Part shown: positions 11,151 to 20,385 of the stretch, piece by piece | Layout: each line of letters opens with the position of its first letter | Position numbering within the stretch: the stretch's first letter is position 1 | Source: Zelonia costaricensis | Taxonomy: Eukaryota > Euglenozoa > Kinetoplastea > Trypanosomatida > Trypanosomatidae | Assembly (NCBI GenBank): GCA_030849075.1 | Contig: JASAOO010003398.1 | Coordinates: 1-54,324, forward strand | Direction of reading: 5' to 3' | Length of the DNA: 54,324 nucleotides | Notes under the pieces: generated by a model | Told to the model about the DNA's origin: nothing | Databases searched by the model: none | Seen by the model: the letters and a program-made list of their open reading frames with translations, nothing else | Position numbers and translations under genes: made by a program

Positions 11151-12263
11151 ATGTTCAAAGACTACTACGCAATCTTAGATGTGACGCCGCGCGCGTCTGG
11201 TGAGGATGTGCGGCGCGCCTTCAAGCGGCTGGCGCTGCAGTTCCACCCTGACAAGATCACGGCTCTGTCCACTTCACCAGACATGGTAACGGTGACCTAC
11301 ATGGACGGCCTCGGCCACCTACTCGGGGCCACCGAGAGCGGCTTCGCCAACACCTCCGCCCATGCGTCCCCGACGTCGCAGAGCAACGGAGGGGCACCCC
11401 AGCAGCAGCCGCCCCGAACCTTCACGGACATCCAGGAGGCGTACGAGGTGCTCGGTGACGTAGCGCGGCGGTACCTCTACGACATGAACTACCAGGAGCT
11501 TCTCACGATGCGGCAGCAGGAGCAGCAACGCGAGGAGCAGCAGCGCCGCGACGCCCACGCACGCATAATCGCGGAGGCGGTGCGCCGGGCCCGCGAGCGA
11601 GAGCGGCAGCGTCACCAGCAGCAGCAGCAGCAGCAGCGGCAGGCCCAGCTGGCCGCGGCGGCAATCCCGCGCGTAGAAGAGACCCCCGCCTCCTCACCAG
11701 CGGAGGCCGTCGTCAGCACCGGCGGCACGTTCACAGAGGCGCAACACGGCCCGCAGGCCTCCCCGCGAGCGAAGGAGACCGCGTGCTCGCTGGAGGACAT
11801 CGACGCGGACGTTGGCGGGGAGGGCAACAGCGACGGCGCCCGCGCTTCCCCTGGCGCCTACAGCTCCACCGCCCCGTCCCGCTCGCGCCGTGCCGGGCAC
11901 CCAAGCCGCCGCGGCACAGGTGCAACTGGCGACAAGACGAGCCCACCGCTGGCCCGCACGGCCCCACAACCCCGCGTGGCGGACGTCCTTCGACGGCAGC
12001 GCCAGCAGCGCCTCGCCTCGGCGCTGCAGGCGACGTTTCTCATCTCTGACGCCGTGCCGCTCCGCTGGGATGACTCGGCCTCCCCTCAGGTGCGGGCGGC
12101 GGGCGGCAAGCCGCAGCCGCGCCGGCGTATGCAGGGCACCGCGGCGTCACGCGACGGGACGGCGGCGGAGGCGGTGCTGGCCGAGCTTTCGGAAGCCTAC
12201 TACCAGCAGCGATCGATCGAGCGCACCCTGCAGGTCTTCTTCGGCGCACCCACGCCGGAGTGA
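11151..12263 (+). CDS. J-domain (Hsp40) protein with an interrupted J domain
   Basis: The 370-residue protein starts directly with a J domain: DYYAILDV at the N-terminus, helix II FKRLALQF, and the HPD signature at residues 32-34 that stimulates Hsp70 ATPase. Helix III follows only at about 91-101 (FTDIQEAYEVL). The spacer between HPD and helix III is about 55 residues, against roughly 10-15 in typical J domains, and is rich in Ser, Gly, Gln and Pro. After the J domain comes a charged Gln/Glu/Arg helix (about 115-165) with a seven-Gln run, then a low-complexity Ala/Ser/Pro/Arg region. There is no Gly/Phe region or zinc finger, so it is a class III (DnaJC-type) protein. No targeting signal or transmembrane segment is evident and its client is unknown. 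Confidence 0.85.
   Translation: MFKDYYAILDVTPRASGEDVRRAFKRLALQFHPDKITALSTSPDMVTVTYMDGLGHLLGATESGFANTSAHASPTSQSNGGAPQQQPPRTFTDIQEAYEVLGDVARRYLYDMNYQELLTMRQQEQQREEQQRRDAHARIIAEAVRRARERERQRHQQQQQQQRQAQLAAAAIPRVEETPASSPAEAVVSTGGTFTEAQHGPQASPRAKETACSLEDIDADVGGEGNSDGARASPGAYSSTAPSRSRRAGHPSRRGTGATGDKTSPPLARTAPQPRVADVLRRQRQQRLASALQATFLISDAVPLRWDDSASPQVRAAGGKPQPRRRMQGTAASRDGTAAEAVLAELSEAYYQQRSIERTLQVFFGAPTPE
11616..11636 (+). repeat. (CAG)7 coding a poly-Gln run
   Basis: Seven pure CAG codons encode Gln156-162 of the J protein, inside a charged helical stretch. Pure codon use suggests slippage-prone repeat length. Confidence 0.9.
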
Positions 12264-12662
12264 GGCGGAGTGCCTCGCACCGTTTCCGTTCGTCTCCCTC
12301 CGTTCCCCACCTCCCATCGTGGTGGGGTGTGAGGGGAGGAAAAGCCGCCGCCGCCGTGCCGATACGCGGGTGTGTTGGCGGCGCGGTGCTCCCACTGCCC
12401 CTCCCCTCTCCTCTATAGCAGCCCCTCTCCTGTTGGTCGCTGTTGCCACATGCGGCCTCCTCGCGGCGGTGAAAGACGTTCGGCTGTCTCTCTCCCCCTT
12501 CTTCTCCGTGCGCGCGTAGGTGTGCTCAAGGCCATGTACACTAGAACGCGTTTACGCGTCTTTTCCTCTGTTTCACCGCTTTGCTCATGAGTTACGCGTG
12601 TGTTGGTGTTTTGTGTTCTCAGTGAGCCGCTGGTGCTGTCTTGTTGAAGTGCGCGCGTGTGA

Positions 12663-12685
12663 GTGTGTGTGTGTGTGTGTGTGTG
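12663..12685 (+). repeat. (TG)n microsatellite
   Basis: About eleven GT/TG units in the 3' flank of the J-protein gene, TG on the coding strand. Confidence 0.95.
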
Positions 12686-13650
12686 CGTGTATGCTTCTGC
12701 CTGGGGTGGGCTTCCATTTCCACGGAGTCTCGGGCCCTCTCCCTCTCCCCCCGGTTGCCTCCCCCTTGCTACCCACATCTCCCACTCGCGCGCTGGCACA
12801 CGTCATTTGCGCTTCTCACCTCTGATGGTGCAAGACAGGTGAAGGCGGGGAGGAGAAGGGGAAGGGTGGAGGAAGGCAACGGCCGCCTCTTCCCCACCAC
12901 GCCTCTCCAGTACTCGCATGTCCGCACCGGTCCGTGCCGTTCGTCTTGTTATGCGCAGCGATGTTATGTGGAATTCCCTCTCCCTCTCTCTGTCCCTTTT
13001 CCGAGTCCTCCTTTTTTTTCTGCGTGTTTTCATCACCGCTTTCTTTTTCCGTGCTACCTTCGTCGCCTCTGTGATGTGGCCAGCTTCTCGCGGTGCGCCC
13101 CGTGTGAATCCTACGTTGCAGCGCCAAGGGCCAGGGTTCCTTATTTCTGTCTTGAGCCCTGCCCCCTCCCCTTGGTTTACCATCGGCCGAGTCACGGAAA
13201 AAGGGAGCATCGGCGTGTGCGTCCGCGCGTGTATGCTCCCCCCTCCACTCCCCCACTCCCCCTCCCTCCCGCACACGCGAAGAGAAGCGCTCATCGCTGC
13301 CCGATGCACAAACCAAACGTACAAAGGCAACTACGAGAAGAGGGGACCATTCATCCTCTGTTGGCCCACGTGCAGCGGAAGAAAGCGCGCCACCTCCCAT
13401 TTTCACGAGCCTTGCAACATGCGCGTGCCTTGCTGACTTCTCACGCGCAGTGGCGAAGTCGCCGCTGTCTGGTTTCACTCACGCGTGTTTTGCGTAGTGG
13501 GCTTCAGCACTGTTGGGGGCCTCATCCCCCCCTCCCCCTCACCCGAATGCAGCGCCGCAGTGCGACGCAGCCTCTAATGCAGCAGCCAAATGCGCCTCCC
13601 TGCTCTCCTCTGCGTTCGACCTCTCGCACTCTCATGCCTGAACTCCCCGG

Positions 13651-13671
13651 CTGCTTTCTCCTACACACAAG
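13651..13671 (+). promoter_or_regulatory. Possible trans-splice acceptor for the small gene
   Basis: A short C/T tract is followed by AG at 13670-13671, which would leave a 22 nt 5' UTR before ATG 13694. The tract is weak compared with others in the window. Confidence 0.35.
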
Positions 13672-13693
13672 GGACCTTAAGCGGGCCACCGCA

Positions 13694-14041
13694 ATGTCCG
13701 CCCCCGTAGCGTCTAGCTCCTCCGCTTCGGCAGCGAGTTCCAGGGCTAGCGGCGATGCGCTGCGCTTCCTGAATCACTGCCTCAGCAACGCGGTTCAGGT
13801 GCATTACCTGGTCGTCGCGTCGATGCAAGACGGCGACTGGCACACCTCCTCGCTGCTGGGCGTCGAGGCGCAGACGTACATGCGGACGCTGCTGGACGCC
13901 TACGGCTCGAGCAGCGCGCTGCGTCGCCAACTCGTCTCCGGCGATGCCCTGTACTACCTGCAGTCCTTGACAGACGAGGCGACGCGTGTCGACTTCATTC
14001 GGGTGGCTGCCGCACCCACTTTTCCCTTTGCCGCCTCGTGA
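13694..14041 (+). CDS. Small protein of unknown function (115 aa)
   Basis: The frame switches from UTR-like composition to clearly coding composition near 13694, with mostly G/C third positions through to TGA 14039-14041. After a Ser/Ala-rich start of about 25 residues the sequence looks like a compact folded domain: ALRFLNHCLSNAVQVHYLVV, then MQDGDWHTSS, EAQTYMRTLLDAY and ALYYLQSLTDEATRVDFIRV. I do not recognise the family. The pattern of alternating hydrophobic strands and helices would suit a small adaptor-like fold, but that is only an impression. No signal peptide or membrane segment is seen. The frame is open upstream to 12641, so an earlier in-frame ATG (13546 or 13634) is possible; 13694 is chosen from composition and the nearby AG. 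Confidence 0.6.
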   Translation: MSAPVASSSSASAASSRASGDALRFLNHCLSNAVQVHYLVVASMQDGDWHTSSLLGVEAQTYMRTLLDAYGSSSALRRQLVSGDALYYLQSLTDEATRVDFIRVAAAPTFPFAAS

Positions 14042-15516
14042 CGGTAGCACGGTTGGCGAGTCAGAGAGCGGGAGGGGGGAGGAGGAGGCAAGACCGGCAA
14101 AGGGCATCGAGAGCCTTCTCGGCTGGTTGCACTGCCGTAGCCTTGCGACGTGACTCTGGGGCGAGTATGCCCTCTCTTGTGCCGCAGGTGTGTGCAGGTG
14201 TCACATGCCAGCCCGTCGGCTGAACAGCGGTGCACAGTCCCCCTCGCCGTGGAGTCCCTTTCGCGGGGCTCTTGGAGCGAGCCTCAACACACGCAACTCC
14301 GCCCAAAACGGGAGAAGGCGACGATAAGAGCAGACGTGTCTCAACTGGTCTCGACTCAAGGACTCAGGCGGTGTCGCTGCGCGTCGCGAAGCACACTCCC
14401 CATCTAAAGAGGTTATCTCAGCCCTCATGCTGACGGGCAGCTCCTTCATGCTCGACTCGCGGGCAGGTCCTCGCGATCCGCGCATGCCCCCCCCCCCCTT
14501 CCCCTCCCCCGCTCTCATCCCCCCGTCTCTCCCCGCCTCCTTCACTCAACAAGGGAGCACACAAGCACACAACGAACACACTCTGCGTGTTCACGCCGGT
14601 GACGAAGCGGCTGAGGAGAAAAAAAAAGCAAACACTTTTCGTTCATTCACTGCCCTCTTCCCTCGCGTCCTCTTCAGGGGACCGTGACGCACACCGAATC
14701 GGGCGGAGAGGGCGGGAAAGCGACATCAGCGGAGTTTCCGAGAGTCACCACTCCGGCGAGCGAAGGCGCAGAGACACGCGCAGGCGGAGGACAAAAGGGG
14801 AAAACAAATCCGCATCACCTCGTCTGCAGCTCCCTCTCACGCGCACCTCTGTCCGTGTGCCACAACACCCACCTCCCGCCCTCCTGCTGTTTCTTTCCTC
14901 TTTAGTCTTGCGGGTGCCCGCGCGTCCAACACACGCGAGAGGCCCCAGCTTCCTTTTCACAGTAGCCGGCGCAGGCGCAGGGCACGCTCCTTCACAGTCT
15001 CTAATACACAAACGCATACACGCCCAATCACCTACACCTGTACACCAACTGCCCGCATAGAAAGCACCACAGACAGATACACAGGGCTCGATTCCCCGCC
15101 TGTTCAGTTTGCGGCCTCACACGAGAGTCGTGCTGTTCACACCCTGCGCCCTGTGCACCGGACAAAAGCGGTCGACGGCTCGTCCCGGGACAACTCCCCC
15201 CCAAAAAAAAAGAAGTCGACGACACAGTCGTGCGTCAGAGCCCTGCGCGCCGTGTGCCCGATCAGCACACTCGTACACGCACACATAAACACGTACGCCA
15301 CTGCGTGCCTGCTGAAGCACAGCCACAGCACGCCTTGCTCAGAGCGGCCAGCGCCGCGCACGGGCTGCTCCCCTTCTTTGCTCTAGAGAAACCCAGCAGT
15401 TCTCTGCAACCGCAGCTTCTGCCTACCGCTTTCCTTTTCTCCTTTTCCTCGCCACTGTTCAGGGTGGGGTCCACGTAAGCTCCGATCACGCAGCGTGTTA
15501 CAAGATAGGAAAAGGA
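14042..15516 (+). other. 1.5 kb intergenic/UTR region, no credible gene
   Basis: Mixed C-rich and A-rich sequence. A 157-residue frame at 14587-15060 is Arg/Ser/Pro-rich without a recognisable pattern and I treat it as chance. The last 100 nt hold the splice tract of the kinase gene. Confidence 0.65.
15436..15472 (+). promoter_or_regulatory. KKT3: Putative trans-splice acceptor for the KKT3 gene
   Basis: A pyrimidine tract of TTCC/TTTT blocks ends in TTCAG, with AG at 15471-15472, leaving a 44 nt 5' UTR before ATG 15517. Confidence 0.65.
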
Positions 15517-18500
15517 ATGATCGGAGGGGTGGACTCGATCGACTACGACGGCGACCGCGTCCGTCACGTCGTCCTGCGCTTCCCGCCGGTGCGCAGTGGG
15601 GAGGCCGAGGTGGTGAAGGAGGTGCGGGCATGCGAGCGCATCGGCCAGGGCTCCTTCGGAACCGTCTACCGCGCCGTGTGCGACGACTACCCACGGCTGG
15701 CGCTGAAGATTTCGACCGGGAAGAGCACGCGGCTGCGGCAGGAGCTGGATGTGCTAAGCCGTGTCTGCACAAAGGGCCGGCTGCTCCTCCCTCGGTTCGA
15801 GTTCGGCGCCCTCAACAAGGCAGCCGACATGATCGTGATTGGGATGGAGCTCTGCGTGCCGAGCACGCTGCACGACCTCCTCCTCAGCACCCGCATCACG
15901 AGCGAGGCGGAGATGCTCTTCATGGCGTACCAGGTCGTGCAGGCCGTCGCGTACGTGCACCGCGAGGGCTGCATCCACCGCGACATCAAACTGCAGAACT
16001 TTGTCTTTGACCTCGACGGCAATCTGAAGCTCATCGACTTCGGGCTCGCCTGCAATTCGCTGAAGCCGCCAGCGGGCGACGTGGTGGCTGGCACTGTGTC
16101 CTTCATGTCACCCGAGATGGCGCACAACGCCTTGCACAAGGACAAGCGCGTCAGCGTCGGCGTCGCGGCGGACGTGTGGTCGCTCGGCATCGTGCTCTTC
16201 TCCATCTTTACGCAGCGCAACCCGTACCCATCGACGGAGACGCCGGCAGCGGCGGACAGCGGCAGCGCGCCGCGCGGACCAGAGAACGCGGACGGCGCGG
16301 ACGGGGAGAGGAGCGGGGCGGTGAGCCAGCAGCAGCGCATGAACGAACGACTCCTGCGCCGCGTCGCGGCTGGCGACTGGCAGTGGCCAGTGGGGGTCAC
16401 CGTCTCGCAAGACCTCAAGCAGCTCGTCAACTCCATTCTTGTCCCTAACCCGGAGCGGCGGCCCGCGGTGGAGGACATTCTCGCGAACAAGCTGTGGAAT
16501 CTGCGCCGCCGCTACCCGCCCGCAGCCGTCACGGCCTTCCTCGGCGTCCAGGACGATGTGCTGCTCTCACACGACGAGGCGCACCTCATGCGCGCGGTCG
16601 AGGAGCGCAGCGCCGGCGTCGCAGCGTCGCTGATGCAGAGCCGCCTGCAGAGCCCCGACTCCACACCGAGCGGCGATGCGGAGTCGCTGCTGCCCGCGAC
16701 GCCGCAGCGCCATCAAACCAGCGGCAGCAGCAGCGGCAGCGCCGGCGCTGGTCTTTCGAGGGGCGTGCAGGACACCGCCGGCACGACCACTCCGCCGGCA
16801 CGGGGGTCGCTCAAGGTGGTGCAGCGCAGCGGCGACGGCGGCGTTGACGGCGCCGTGGACGTGCACGTGTACGACGTCCGCGCCAGCACCCGCAAGCGCA
16901 GCAAGCCGATTCGCGAGATTTCGGTCGTGATGGCCGAGGAGACGGCCAAGACACGGCGCTCGCGTTCCGCGCGGCGGGCGAAGAGCGCGACCACGACTGC
17001 GGCTGCGGCTGCTGTGTCGGCACCGGTGTCGCTCGCGGCGTCGCGAGCCCCGTCGAGCGAGGCAGAGAAGCGCCGCGCCTCCTCCGCGGGCGCCTCGCTG
17101 CCGTTGCGGCCCGCGGCCATTTCAGTCGACAGCGACGAGGACAACGCCGTCGGCCCGGAAGCGCCGGGCCCCTCGCAGCCACCGAGCCGCGACGTCCCGC
17201 CGGTGCGGCTCGTGGATGCTCTTGACACCGACGCGGTGGGTGGCGGCCCGCCCGGCCATCGCGTGGAGCCGTCCTGCGCAACGCCACCGCTGCGGGCCGT
17301 ACCGGCCGAAGCCGCGCCGATGCAGCGCTGCGGTAGTGAGGAGCTCGTGGGCGTCGACGACGCGGCGACGGCCGCTGTTGACCAACCGGCACCGTCGTCC
17401 CGGTTCCGCGCCGCCACCGCCTCGGCGTCACGCAAGCGCGACACGCCGCTGCGTCTCGCCTCGTCCTCCATATTGATTGGCGTCGCACGCGGTGGGTCGA
17501 GCGCTGCTCCGTCGACGAGCCGCGCGGCGTCCTTCGCGGTGCTGGCCGGTGCACCCACCGCGTCGTCGTCGTCACGGCCGCCATCTGAGAAGCGCAGCGT
17601 CGGACGTGCTCGCACTGCGACTCACGCTGTGCCCGCCCCTGCTGCCGCACCACCGCCAAAGCGAGCCCGGAAGAGCTCGCCGCCCGCCATGAACCGTGCG
17701 CAGCGCATCGCCCTGGAGCTGAGCCTCTCTGTCGTGTGGCAGGACCACCGCCGCGTGCTCTCCTCGATGTTGCTGCTGGAGCACGCGTGGCTGCTGGCGA
17801 GTTTCTGGCTCACCATCGAGGAGGACCAGGAGCGCTACAACATCACGTGGCTCGCCGAGGAGCAGGAGAAGTCCGCGGCCCACCCGCACCGCTTCAAGGA
17901 GATGACGCGGGTGACCAGCAAGAAGTACCAGTACGGCTTCGTGTGCGACCTGTGCGACTACGAGTTTCTGCCGACCGGGCGGGACGAGAAGGACTTGCAC
18001 TACTTCCACTGCCCATGCGGCCGCGACCTCTGCCCCGAGTGCTACGCCGAGTACCAGCGGCACTGCACCTGCTCCTGCTGCCGCGCCGTTCACCCCAACA
18101 GCTGCGTGCTGCGCGAGCACCTGCTGCTCACTGGCGGGACGCAGTACCATAAGGCTGGGGCGCAGGACACCGGCACCAGCGCCTCCGCTGCCGCTGTCGT
18201 CGCCGGTAGCGTCCGTGGCTCCTTCAAGGTGTCCGCCGGCTTGGACGACGAGGGGGAGGGGGAGGGCAAGGCCGCACTGCCGCGCCGCCGCGGCCGCCCA
18301 CCAAAAAACGGGGCCACCCCGCCGTCCCCACCGAAGCCCCGAGGCGGCCGGGCCGCCAAAGACACGACGCGGCGCCGCCGTGACACGCCAGCAGCGGCGT
18401 TGGTGGGCGACGACGCGGCGGACGAGGTGGCACAGATTCACCTGCCGCGCATGTCGGTTGCCGCCATGCAGCAGCAGGAGCGTGAGCTTGCAGGGGCCAA

Positions 18501-19377
18501 GGCGGTAGGGCGGAGTCACCGCGGGGGAGCGACAGCCGCCTCACCGGCGGCGTCGGCGAGTGCGCCGCACGTGCGGCGGCCGGAGGAGGTGGAGGTGAAG
18601 CAGCGCCCCGTCGCACAGGTGCCGGAGGGGCCGTGGCGGCCCTTCGCCCGCTTCAAGAAGGACCGCCGGGACGAGACGGCGCGGCAGCCGACGCCGGAGG
18701 AGCGCGACGCGCTGCTGAACGGCGAGTGGATTCGCCACTTCTACCTCTTCCCGCACGCCGAGCCCGCGGTGGGCTACGGCGGGGCGTCTGCGGCGAACGG
18801 TGCGGGCGCGGAGGAGGAGGAGCCGTACGCGTTTGTGTACCACGTCCAGCCCGGCCGCACGGGTGCAGTCTTTCTCACGAGCGACTTCCCGATGCACTCG
18901 TCGGTCTTCTCGATGCTGGAGCGGCAGTTCTTCGTGGTGGACCACGTCGACACCGTCGAGGGCGCCGACGCGACGCGCGCCACCTCGCTGCTCAAGGCGA
19001 AGGCCCACCCAGAGATGAAGATCGCTTTCCAGGCGCTGCAGGACATCGTCGCGTACGACACGAACATGATGAAGCAGCAGCGCACGCCGGGCACCGTCTC
19101 GGTGTACCAGGCCCCACGGAGCGCGTACAGCTGCAACGGCGAGCCGTTCCTGTACGTGCGGTGGTTCCGCTTCAACGAGGACCGCAGCCTCAGCGCCTTT
19201 CTCCTCTCCAACGGCGCGGTGCAGGTGTTTGTGAAGAACGAGTACGAACTGCGCTGGCTCGACGAGAGCCGCAAGTTCATCATCCGCTACAACGGCGTGT
19301 GCGAGCTCGTCGACGACGGCACGTTCGCGCTGGCCCCTGCCATCAACCACCTCCTGTACGACTCCTTTGACACGTAG
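15517..19377 (+). CDS. KKT3: Kinetoplastid kinetochore protein kinase KKT3 (KKT2/KKT3 family)
   Basis: This 1286-residue protein has an N-terminal kinase domain (about 42-327) with glycine loop GQGSFG at 43-48, Lys64, HRDIKLQN at 154-161, DFG at 174-176 and a SPE motif, so it should be active. A Gly/Ala/Ser-rich insertion (about 244-283) interrupts the C-lobe. A long Ala/Ser/Arg linker leads to a conserved block (about 725-863) ending in a Cys/His-rich zinc-binding cluster, Cys810 to Cys863. An AT-hook core GRP lies at 926-928. The C-terminal 215 residues (from about 1070) resemble divergent polo boxes, with VRWFRFNEDRSLSAFLLSNG from about 1213. This order matches KKT2/KKT3, inner proteins of the unconventional kinetoplastid kinetochore thought to derive from polo-like kinase; the central domain directs centromere binding in T. 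brucei. KKT3 is preferred over KKT2 because of its proximity to PABP2, as I recall for T. brucei chromosome 9. Confidence 0.82.
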   Translation: MIGGVDSIDYDGDRVRHVVLRFPPVRSGEAEVVKEVRACERIGQGSFGTVYRAVCDDYPRLALKISTGKSTRLRQELDVLSRVCTKGRLLLPRFEFGALNKAADMIVIGMELCVPSTLHDLLLSTRITSEAEMLFMAYQVVQAVAYVHREGCIHRDIKLQNFVFDLDGNLKLIDFGLACNSLKPPAGDVVAGTVSFMSPEMAHNALHKDKRVSVGVAADVWSLGIVLFSIFTQRNPYPSTETPAAADSGSAPRGPENADGADGERSGAVSQQQRMNERLLRRVAAGDWQWPVGVTVSQDLKQLVNSILVPNPERRPAVEDILANKLWNLRRRYPPAAVTAFLGVQDDVLLSHDEAHLMRAVEERSAGVAASLMQSRLQSPDSTPSGDAESLLPATPQRHQTSGSSSGSAGAGLSRGVQDTAGTTTPPARGSLKVVQRSGDGGVDGAVDVHVYDVRASTRKRSKPIREISVVMAEETAKTRRSRSARRAKSATTTAAAAAVSAPVSLAASRAPSSEAEKRRASSAGASLPLRPAAISVDSDEDNAVGPEAPGPSQPPSRDVPPVRLVDALDTDAVGGGPPGHRVEPSCATPPLRAVPAEAAPMQRCGSEELVGVDDAATAAVDQPAPSSRFRAATASASRKRDTPLRLASSSILIGVARGGSSAAPSTSRAASFAVLAGAPTASSSSRPPSEKRSVGRARTATHAVPAPAAAPPPKRARKSSPPAMNRAQRIALELSLSVVWQDHRRVLSSMLLLEHAWLLASFWLTIEEDQERYNITWLAEEQEKSAAHPHRFKEMTRVTSKKYQYGFVCDLCDYEFLPTGRDEKDLHYFHCPCGRDLCPECYAEYQRHCTCSCCRAVHPNSCVLREHLLLTGGTQYHKAGAQDTGTSASAAAVVAGSVRGSFKVSAGLDDEGEGEGKAALPRRRGRPPKNGATPPSPPKPRGGRAAKDTTRRRRDTPAAALVGDDAADEVAQIHLPRMSVAAMQQQERELAGAKAVGRSHRGGATAASPAASASAPHVRRPEEVEVKQRPVAQVPEGPWRPFARFKKDRRDETARQPTPEERDALLNGEWIRHFYLFPHAEPAVGYGGASAANGAGAEEEEPYAFVYHVQPGRTGAVFLTSDFPMHSSVFSMLERQFFVVDHVDTVEGADATRATSLLKAKAHPEMKIAFQALQDIVAYDTNMMKQQRTPGTVSVYQAPRSAYSCNGEPFLYVRWFRFNEDRSLSAFLLSNGAVQVFVKNEYELRWLDESRKFIIRYNGVCELVDDGTFALAPAINHLLYDSFDT

Positions 19378-20385
19378 CGCTTCGCGTGTTTTGCGCGTGT
19401 GGAGAAGCGAAGTTGGCGTTTCAGACGGAGGGGCTGGGGCGCTGCGCTGAGTTGTTCAAAGGCCTTCTCCTTGACGCATCGACCGCACCACGCCCTCCGG
19501 TCTCGCGTGCAACACCCTGCGCAAAGCGCGTTGCTTCAGTGCTCCTATAGAAGGCTACCCATAAAAACAAACAAAGGACCGTGGGAAGGCATGGAGGGAT
19601 TTGTGTGTGCGTGTGTCTGGGTGGGCTCGACACCCCCCCTCCCGCTCCGCACGACACGACTTGCCTCTCAAGTATGTCGGCCCGCTGCCTCCCACCGGCT
19701 TCTTTTCCGCTTTCTCTCTTTGTGTGCTTGTGTGTGTCTCTCTCTCCTGATAATCTGCTCGCTGAGAACATGAACGGTTGTGCGCCACTTCAGGAACAGC
19801 AACAAGAAGAGGACGTGAGTAAGGGAAAAAAAAAGCTCGTGGGATAGCGTGATGAGGAGTTCGAGCGGCGGTGCAAACCACGTAGATGCGCAGGCGCCAC
19901 GCCCATCACACAACACCCGTACACCGGCAGATCGCTTGGGGACTCTGACCGCGTGCCCGTGTGCTGAACGTGTGAGCCTTGTTGCTCTTCAACGCCAGTG
20001 AAGACGTTGGCGCTTTCCTTCGTCGAACTTGCGCCGTCGCGAGGCGCCTAGATGTGCAGCTCCCCTCTCCCTACGTCACACACTCATCTTCTCCACCTTT
20101 TTCTGTTTCTTCAACGGACCAAACAGCTTGTCTGACGCCGCCGTGAGCTAGGCTTCACCGCTGTACCGCCGTTGCACCGTCCCACCCCCAGCCTTCTCAC
20201 TTGTGGCCACTGTGACTGCCCTCGCGGCAGCTCGAGGGCGTGCCAGTACAACACCCGCGTCTGCACAGCAGCCAGATCGAAAAGGGCCCGCCGACAACTC
20301 GCGTCGCAGCCTCCGGCGTTCAACAGAGGAGCGCTCACACAATCAACGCCATCTACATCTCGTCTCTCCGGCTTTTCGCTTCACC
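19378..20385 (+). other. 1.0 kb intergenic/UTR region, no gene seen
   Basis: Contains the KKT3 3' flank and the splice tract of the next gene. The frame upstream of 20386 stays open to 20203 but has UTR-like composition. Confidence 0.7.
20084..20126 (+). promoter_or_regulatory. Putative trans-splice acceptor for the RIIa-domain gene
   Basis: A T/C tract (20084-20113) is followed by the first AG at 20125-20126, giving a 5' UTR of about 259 nt before ATG 20386. Upstream ATG 20203 would lie in this leader. Confidence 0.5.

Larger units (their letters stand above)
12264..13693 (+). other. 1.4 kb intergenic/UTR region, no credible gene
   Basis: C/T-rich sequence with a TG microsatellite at 12663-12685. 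A long frame runs in phase with the next small gene from 12641, but its upstream part is rich in Cys, Val, Pro and His from TG and C runs and looks like translated UTR. Confidence 0.65.

Noticed and set aside
12641..13693. N-terminal extension of the small gene to 466 residues
   Set aside because: The extension translates a TG microsatellite and C/T-rich sequence; codon use becomes coding-like only near 13694.
14587..15060. 157-residue Arg/Ser-rich + frame
   Set aside because: No domain, no coding composition, and it ends in Pro/His-rich UTR-like sequence.
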